From Phycisphaerae bacterium (lineage in GTDB: Bacteria; Planctomycetota; Phycisphaerae; UBA1845), in assembly GCA_022072505.1 (NCBI GenBank), contig JAJVHU010000001.1:1-47967 (forward strand): a stretch of 47,967 nt of DNA, in the 5' to 3' direction. Within the stretch, counting starts at the first letter, position 1. Each line of letters starts with the position of its first letter. The position numbers and the translations under genes are program-made. Positions 43,686 to 47,967 of the stretch are shown here, piece by piece. Below the pieces are notes generated by a model. It did no database searches. It had not been told where the DNA came from and saw only the letters and a program-made list of their open reading frames with translations.

Positions 43686-45833
43686 ATGTGCGCAAAAATC
43701 AAGGGGATCGGGTTCACGGTTGCGGGCCTGGCGGCGGCGCTGACCTGCCTTTCCGGTTGCGGACCGAAATCGGAGCGGATGATCTACCCGGTCGCGCCGC
43801 GTGCAGACGTGGTCGAGGATCTGCACGGCGTCAAAGTCGCCGATCCTTACCGGCCGCTCGAAGATCCGAAGTCGGAGGAGACCCGCGCCTGGATCGACGC
43901 CGAAAACCGCATCACCTACGCTTACCTGGAGAGCATTCCTGAAAGAGAAGCGATCCGGCAGCGCCTCACGCAATTGTGGGACTACGAGAAGTTCGGCGCG
44001 CCCTTCATGATGGCCGGGCGCTACTTTTACTCGCGCAACGACGGGCTTCAGAATCAGGATGTCATTTACGTCCAGGACGGATTCACCGGCGAACCGCGCG
44101 TGCTGCTGGACCCGAACACGCTGTCCGACGCCGGGACCGTGTCGCTGTCCGGGCTGGCGATCAGTGAAGACGGAAAGCTCGCCGCATACGGACTCGCCTC
44201 CGCGGGATCGGACTGGCAGGAGTGGCGCGTCCGCAACGTGGACACCGGGGAGGATCTCCCGGACCACCTTCAGTGGGTCAAGTTCTCGGGCGCGAGCTGG
44301 TCGAACGACAACGCCGGCTTCTACTACAGCCGCTACGACGCCCCGCCGGAGGGCGAGAAGCTGGAGGCGGTGCTCAAGTTCCAGAAGCTTTATTATCACC
44401 AGCTCGGCACGCCGCAGAGCGAGGACGTGCTCGTGTACGAGCGGAAGGACCAGCCGGACTGGGGGTTCGGCGGCGTCGTCAGCGAGGACGGCAAATACCT
44501 GGTCATCCACGTCTCGCAAGGCACCGACCCGCGGAACCTCGTCTTCTACCGCGATCTGACCCAGCCCGGCGCGCCCGTCGTCGAGCTGATCAACACCTTC
44601 GAGGCCGACTACGAGTTCGTGGGGAACGAGAACTCGACGTTCTGGTTCAAGACGGACTTCGGCGCGCCGCGAGGCCGCGTCATTGCGGTGGACCTCGCCC
44701 GCCCGCAGAAGGAGAACTGGAAGGAGATCATCCCGCAGGACAAGGCGACGCTCCGCGGCGTCAGCGTGCTCAACGACCAGTTCGTGTGCAACTATCTGAA
44801 GGACGCTTACAGCCAGGTGAAGATTTTCGGCCTGACCGGCGGGTTCATCCGCGAACTGGCGTTCCCCAGCCTCGGATCCGTCGGCGGATTCGCGGGCAAG
44901 CGGAATTACACCGAGACCTTTTACACGTTCACCAGCTTCATCGCCCCGCCGACGATCTACCGCTACGACCTGACGACGGGCAAAAGCGAGGTCTTCAAGG
45001 AGGCGAAAGTCGCCTTCAATCCCGAGGAATATGAAACCCGGCAGGTCTTCTACCCCAGCAAGGACGGGACGCGCATCCCGATGTTCCTGACGTACAAGCG
45101 CGGTCTGAAGCTGAACGGCCGCAACCCGACCCTCCTTTACGGTTACGGCGGGTTCAATATCCCCGTGACGCCGACTTTCAGCGTGTCGAACCTGGTCTGG
45201 ATGGAGATGGGCGGCGTGTACGCCTCGGCGAACCTGCGCGGCGGCGGCGAATACGGCAAGGAGTGGCACGACGGTGGAAGGCTGAAGAACAAGCAGAACG
45301 TGTTCAATGACTTCATCGCCGCGGCGGAGTGGTTGATCGACAACAAGTACACGTCGAGGGACAAGCTGGCGATCCTGGGCGGAAGCAACGGCGGGTTGCT
45401 CGTCGGGGCTTGCATGGCGCAGCGGCCGGAGCTTTTCGGCGCGTGCCTGCCGGCGGTGGGCGTGATGGACATGCTGCGGTTTCACAAGTTCACGATCGGC
45501 TGGGCGTGGACCAGCGACTACGGCTCGCCCGACGACCCCGAGGCGTTCAAGACGCTTTATGCGTACTCCCCGTATCACAATCTCAAGCCGGGCGTTGCAT
45601 ATCCGCCGACGCTGATCACGACGGCGGATCATGACGACCGCGTCGTCCCGGCGCACAGCTTCAAGTTCGCCGCGGCGCTTCAGGCCGCGCACAAGGGCGA
45701 CGCCCCGGTGCTGATCCGCATCGAGACCCAGGCCGGTCACGGCGCGGGCAAGCCGACCTCGAAGCGCATCGAGGAAGTCGCGGACCGCTGGGCGTTCCTG
45801 GTCCGGACGCTGAACATGAACGTGCGGTTCTGA
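43686..45833 (+). CDS. Prolyl oligopeptidase family serine peptidase (S9A), lipoprotein
   Basis: 715 aa. Signal with lipobox LSGC (ALTCLSGCGPK), so probably anchored in a membrane facing the periplasm. A seven-bladed propeller region follows (to about residue 440), then an alpha/beta hydrolase domain. Catalytic Ser567 in GGSNGGLL, Asp about 650 in HDDRVVP and His685 in GHGAG. The GVYASANLRGGGEYG block is diagnostic of S9A. GGAGG is 7 bases before the ATG. It cleaves proline-containing peptides by family. Its stop overlaps the next gene start (TGATG), so the two are translationally coupled. Confidence 0.95.
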   Translation: MCAKIKGIGFTVAGLAAALTCLSGCGPKSERMIYPVAPRADVVEDLHGVKVADPYRPLEDPKSEETRAWIDAENRITYAYLESIPEREAIRQRLTQLWDYEKFGAPFMMAGRYFYSRNDGLQNQDVIYVQDGFTGEPRVLLDPNTLSDAGTVSLSGLAISEDGKLAAYGLASAGSDWQEWRVRNVDTGEDLPDHLQWVKFSGASWSNDNAGFYYSRYDAPPEGEKLEAVLKFQKLYYHQLGTPQSEDVLVYERKDQPDWGFGGVVSEDGKYLVIHVSQGTDPRNLVFYRDLTQPGAPVVELINTFEADYEFVGNENSTFWFKTDFGAPRGRVIAVDLARPQKENWKEIIPQDKATLRGVSVLNDQFVCNYLKDAYSQVKIFGLTGGFIRELAFPSLGSVGGFAGKRNYTETFYTFTSFIAPPTIYRYDLTTGKSEVFKEAKVAFNPEEYETRQVFYPSKDGTRIPMFLTYKRGLKLNGRNPTLLYGYGGFNIPVTPTFSVSNLVWMEMGGVYASANLRGGGEYGKEWHDGGRLKNKQNVFNDFIAAAEWLIDNKYTSRDKLAILGGSNGGLLVGACMAQRPELFGACLPAVGVMDMLRFHKFTIGWAWTSDYGSPDDPEAFKTLYAYSPYHNLKPGVAYPPTLITTADHDDRVVPAHSFKFAAALQAAHKGDAPVLIRIETQAGHGAGKPTSKRIEEVADRWAFLVRTLNMNVRF

Positions 45834-47967
45834 TGAGCGGAACGGGCTCGCGCGGGCAGGACGAAGCGGGGCCGCTCACACCGGCCGCCGCACGGCGCTG
45901 TCGTTCCGCGTGGATCGTTCTCGCCTTCGCCGTCGGCGCGTACCTGACGTCGCTGGGCAACGGGTTCGCCTACGACGACGTTCCGATCGTCCTGACCAAC
46001 CCGACCCTCGACCCGGCGCAGCCGTGGTGGCGGGCGTGGACCGAGCCTTACTGGCCGGGAACCAACGCGGGCGAAGAACTTGATGTTCTTTACCGCCCGC
46101 TGGCGGTGCAGACGTATGCGTGGGAACGACGCGCCTTCGGGACGGCTCCCGCGCCGTTTCACATAACGAACGTCATGCTTCACGTGCTTGCCTGTCTCGG
46201 CGTGCTCGCGGTGGCGCGTCGGTTGAACTTCGGCGACCCGGGAAGCCTCGCCGCGGCGGCGTGGTTCGCCGTGCATCCGATCCACGTCGAGGCCGTCGCC
46301 AACGTCATCGGGCGCGCGGAGATCCTGTCGCTGATCGGCGTCATCGTGGCGATTCTGGGGGAGCATCGCCGGGCGAACGCCGCGGCGCGGATCCCGGCGG
46401 ACGCCCGACAGGCGTGGATCGGTGCGGCGATGCTGGCGCTCGGGACGGCGATCGCGCTTTTCAGCAAGGAAAGCGGCGTCGCCGTCCTTGTCGTCGTTCC
46501 GGCGCTGCGCCTCTGGTGGAACCGGCGGCTCGCGCAAAGCCCGGACGCGCGACCGGGCGTGACCTGGCGGCGCGGCCTGGTCAGCGCGGCAGCGCTGACC
46601 GCCGTGGTGTTCGTCGTGTACCTGGCGGCGCGTTATGAAGCCTGCGCAGGAAGGCTCAGCATCGGCGGGTCGCGGTTCGGACCGGGAAACGTGCTCCGCG
46701 AAGCTGACTCGGCGGCGCGCCTCTGGACGCCCGTGGCGGTGCTCGGGCGTTACGCGATCCTGACGGCGTATCCCGCGCGTCTTCTGTCGGATTACTCGGT
46801 CAACGCCTTTGTGCCGGTTCGTTCGCCGCTGGAGGGCGACGCGCCTGCCGGCCTCCTTGCGGCTGCGGGGCTGCTGCTGGTTGCACTGCATGCGGCCCGT
46901 CGTGGCGGCATCGGGGGCGTCCTCGTCATCGGTTTTGCGGCGTCGTACGCCCTGGCGAGTCAGACGTTTCTGCTGATCGACGTGCTCGTGGCCGAGCGCT
47001 TGTTCTACGCGCCGTCGATGTGGGTCGCGCTGATGATCGGGGCCGCCTGGGCGAGTTTGCAGCGCACCGTCGAGCAGGGACCGCCGGAGGTCTTCCGAAG
47101 CCGGATGCGGCGGATCACGGCGCTGGGTTGCGCCTTGCTGGCGGCGCTGGCGGTTCGGACGGCCGTGCGCAACCCGGTCTGGCGCGACACGCGGACACTG
47201 GCGACGCGCGACCTCGCCCAGCTTCCCGAGGGACGCCGCAGCGTGCATCTGTGCTACCTGGTCGGCGAAATCCTCACGCGCGAGGGCGATGTCGCCGCCG
47301 CCGAGGCGCTTCTGACCGAGGCCGTGCGCGGGTTCCCGGATTATCCGGATTACCTGCTGAAACTCGGCGAGTTGTATCTTGCGGGCGGGCGGGCGACGGC
47401 GGCGATCGCACCCCTGCAACGCGCTTACGAACTCGCGCCGCGCCGACCGGACCTGGCGGTCCGTCTTCAGCAGGCGAAGGACGCGGCGGCCGGCGTTGAC
47501 CCTCAGTCCCTGCTGGCGTCCGCCCGCCGCGACGCAAAGGCGACGCCCGACGACGCCTCCGCCGTCCGGCGCTGGGCGGTCGCCGCTGAGCGGGCGAACC
47601 TTGAGGAAGCCGTCGCCGCCTACCGGCGCCTCCTCGAACTCACGCCTGACGATCCCGCCGCCGTCAACGACCTTGCCCAGGTCTGCGTCGCCACGGGCAG
47701 GCGCGCGGAAGCGCTGCGCCTGCTGGACGACGCCGTGCGGAGATTCCCCGCGGACGCCGCGACGCACTGCAATCTCGCCCTGCTCCTGATGGACCGCACC
47801 GATCGAGAGCACCACGACCCGGCGCGCGCCGAACGCCTCTCGCGCCGCGCCGTCGAACTGGAACCGACCCGGTGGGACTTGCGCGTCAACCTCGCCGAAG
47901 TGCTCGCCGCCGTCGGAAAGGTGCTCGAAGCGGCCGACCTCTTTGACGAACTTGCGGCGCAAAGCGA
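45833..47967 (+). CDS. TMTC-like integral membrane glycosyltransferase candidate with TPR tail (copy B), truncated by window edge
   Basis: Open from ATG 45833, in a TGATG overlap with the peptidase stop, to the window end (711 codons visible). Residues 1-430 form the membrane domain: FAYDDVPIV, HPIHVEAVANVIGRAEILS, ARLLSDYSVNAF and VAERLFYAPSMW. The rest is TPR repeats (RRAEALRLLDDAVRRFPADA and similar). It is a clear paralogue of copy A at 5940-8120: the same acidic motif, HPIHVEAV block, DYS block and VLYRPL(A/T)VQTYAW are shared. Being translationally coupled to a peptidase is unusual for this family. Confidence 0.82.
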   Translation, partial: MSGTGSRGQDEAGPLTPAAARRCRSAWIVLAFAVGAYLTSLGNGFAYDDVPIVLTNPTLDPAQPWWRAWTEPYWPGTNAGEELDVLYRPLAVQTYAWERRAFGTAPAPFHITNVMLHVLACLGVLAVARRLNFGDPGSLAAAAWFAVHPIHVEAVANVIGRAEILSLIGVIVAILGEHRRANAAARIPADARQAWIGAAMLALGTAIALFSKESGVAVLVVVPALRLWWNRRLAQSPDARPGVTWRRGLVSAAALTAVVFVVYLAARYEACAGRLSIGGSRFGPGNVLREADSAARLWTPVAVLGRYAILTAYPARLLSDYSVNAFVPVRSPLEGDAPAGLLAAAGLLLVALHAARRGGIGGVLVIGFAASYALASQTFLLIDVLVAERLFYAPSMWVALMIGAAWASLQRTVEQGPPEVFRSRMRRITALGCALLAALAVRTAVRNPVWRDTRTLATRDLAQLPEGRRSVHLCYLVGEILTREGDVAAAEALLTEAVRGFPDYPDYLLKLGELYLAGGRATAAIAPLQRAYELAPRRPDLAVRLQQAKDAAAGVDPQSLLASARRDAKATPDDASAVRRWAVAAERANLEEAVAAYRRLLELTPDDPAAVNDLAQVCVATGRRAEALRLLDDAVRRFPADAATHCNLALLLMDRTDREHHDPARAERLSRRAVELEPTRWDLRVNLAEVLAAVGKVLEAADLFDELAAQS

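Noticed and set aside
43590..45740. 716-codon open frame on the minus strand
   Set aside because: Antisense to the prolyl oligopeptidase gene with its full catalytic triad.
45737..47962. 741-codon open frame on the minus strand
   Set aside because: Antisense to TMTC copy B, which has clear family motifs and reading through to the window end. The antisense product is low-complexity Arg-rich.

Overview
The window is about 48 kb of GC-rich bacterial DNA with genes on both strands. Several features together suggest a member of the Planctomycetota. These are two TMTC-like integral membrane proteins with TPR tails, a membrane protein ending in a CxxCGY...CPECG zinc ribbon, secreted glycine-rich and beta-helix proteins, a subtilase ending in dockerin-like repeats, an rRNA gene detached from any rRNA operon, and intergenic DNA packed with short palindromic repeats. 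kdsA (Kdo synthesis) implies an LPS-type outer membrane. The phylum is an inference; no 16S rRNA gene is present.

Layout. 0.06-2.9 kb: ECF sigma factor and overlapping anti-sigma-like gene. 3.5-8.4 kb: small lipoprotein-like gene, kdsA, a LOG-family gene, a large TMTC-like glycosyltransferase candidate, and a 29-residue hydrophobic peptide gene. 8.5-8.7 kb: a lone 5S rRNA gene with its own promoter and terminator. 8.9-15.5 kb: minus-strand run of cdaR, cdaA (c-di-AMP synthesis), a small membrane/HTH protein, larC, a thioesterase, an SDR and an enolase-superfamily enzyme. 15.6-17.1 kb: non-coding repeat mosaic. 17.3-19.2 kb: accessory genes, including a C39/papain-like protein. 19.3-21.3 kb: fabI and mrp, divergent. 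21.5-24.1 kb: secreted beta-helix protein behind a 58-bp tandem duplication. 24.4-26.4 kb: ABC-F ATPase. 26.4-27.9 kb: AT-richer spacer with a strong terminator, then panC. 27.9-28.7 kb: second repeat mosaic. 28.7-34.9 kb: minus-strand block of secreted or surface proteins. Two of these, a glycine-rich and a Cys-rich protein, are preceded by near-identical promoter/leader cassettes carrying an AAGGG pentanucleotide repeat (7 and 8 units). 35.1-36.3 kb: SGNH-type protein. 36.3-37.3 kb: large inverted repeat and third repeat mosaic. 37.3-42.8 kb: thiolase, HflK-like and HflC-like SPFH proteins, and a metal-permease/SPFH fusion. 42.9-47.97 kb: small conserved-looking gene, tRNA-Asp, prolyl oligopeptidase lipoprotein, and a second TMTC-like gene cut by the window edge.

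Most promising leads: the permease-SPFH fusion beside hflC/hflK; the duplicated promoter cassette with a length-variable repeat; the independently transcribed 5S gene; and a four-copy, roughly 102-bp MITE-like element, one copy of which supplies a gene's stop codon. No classical mobile-element gene, CRISPR array or known defence operon was found.
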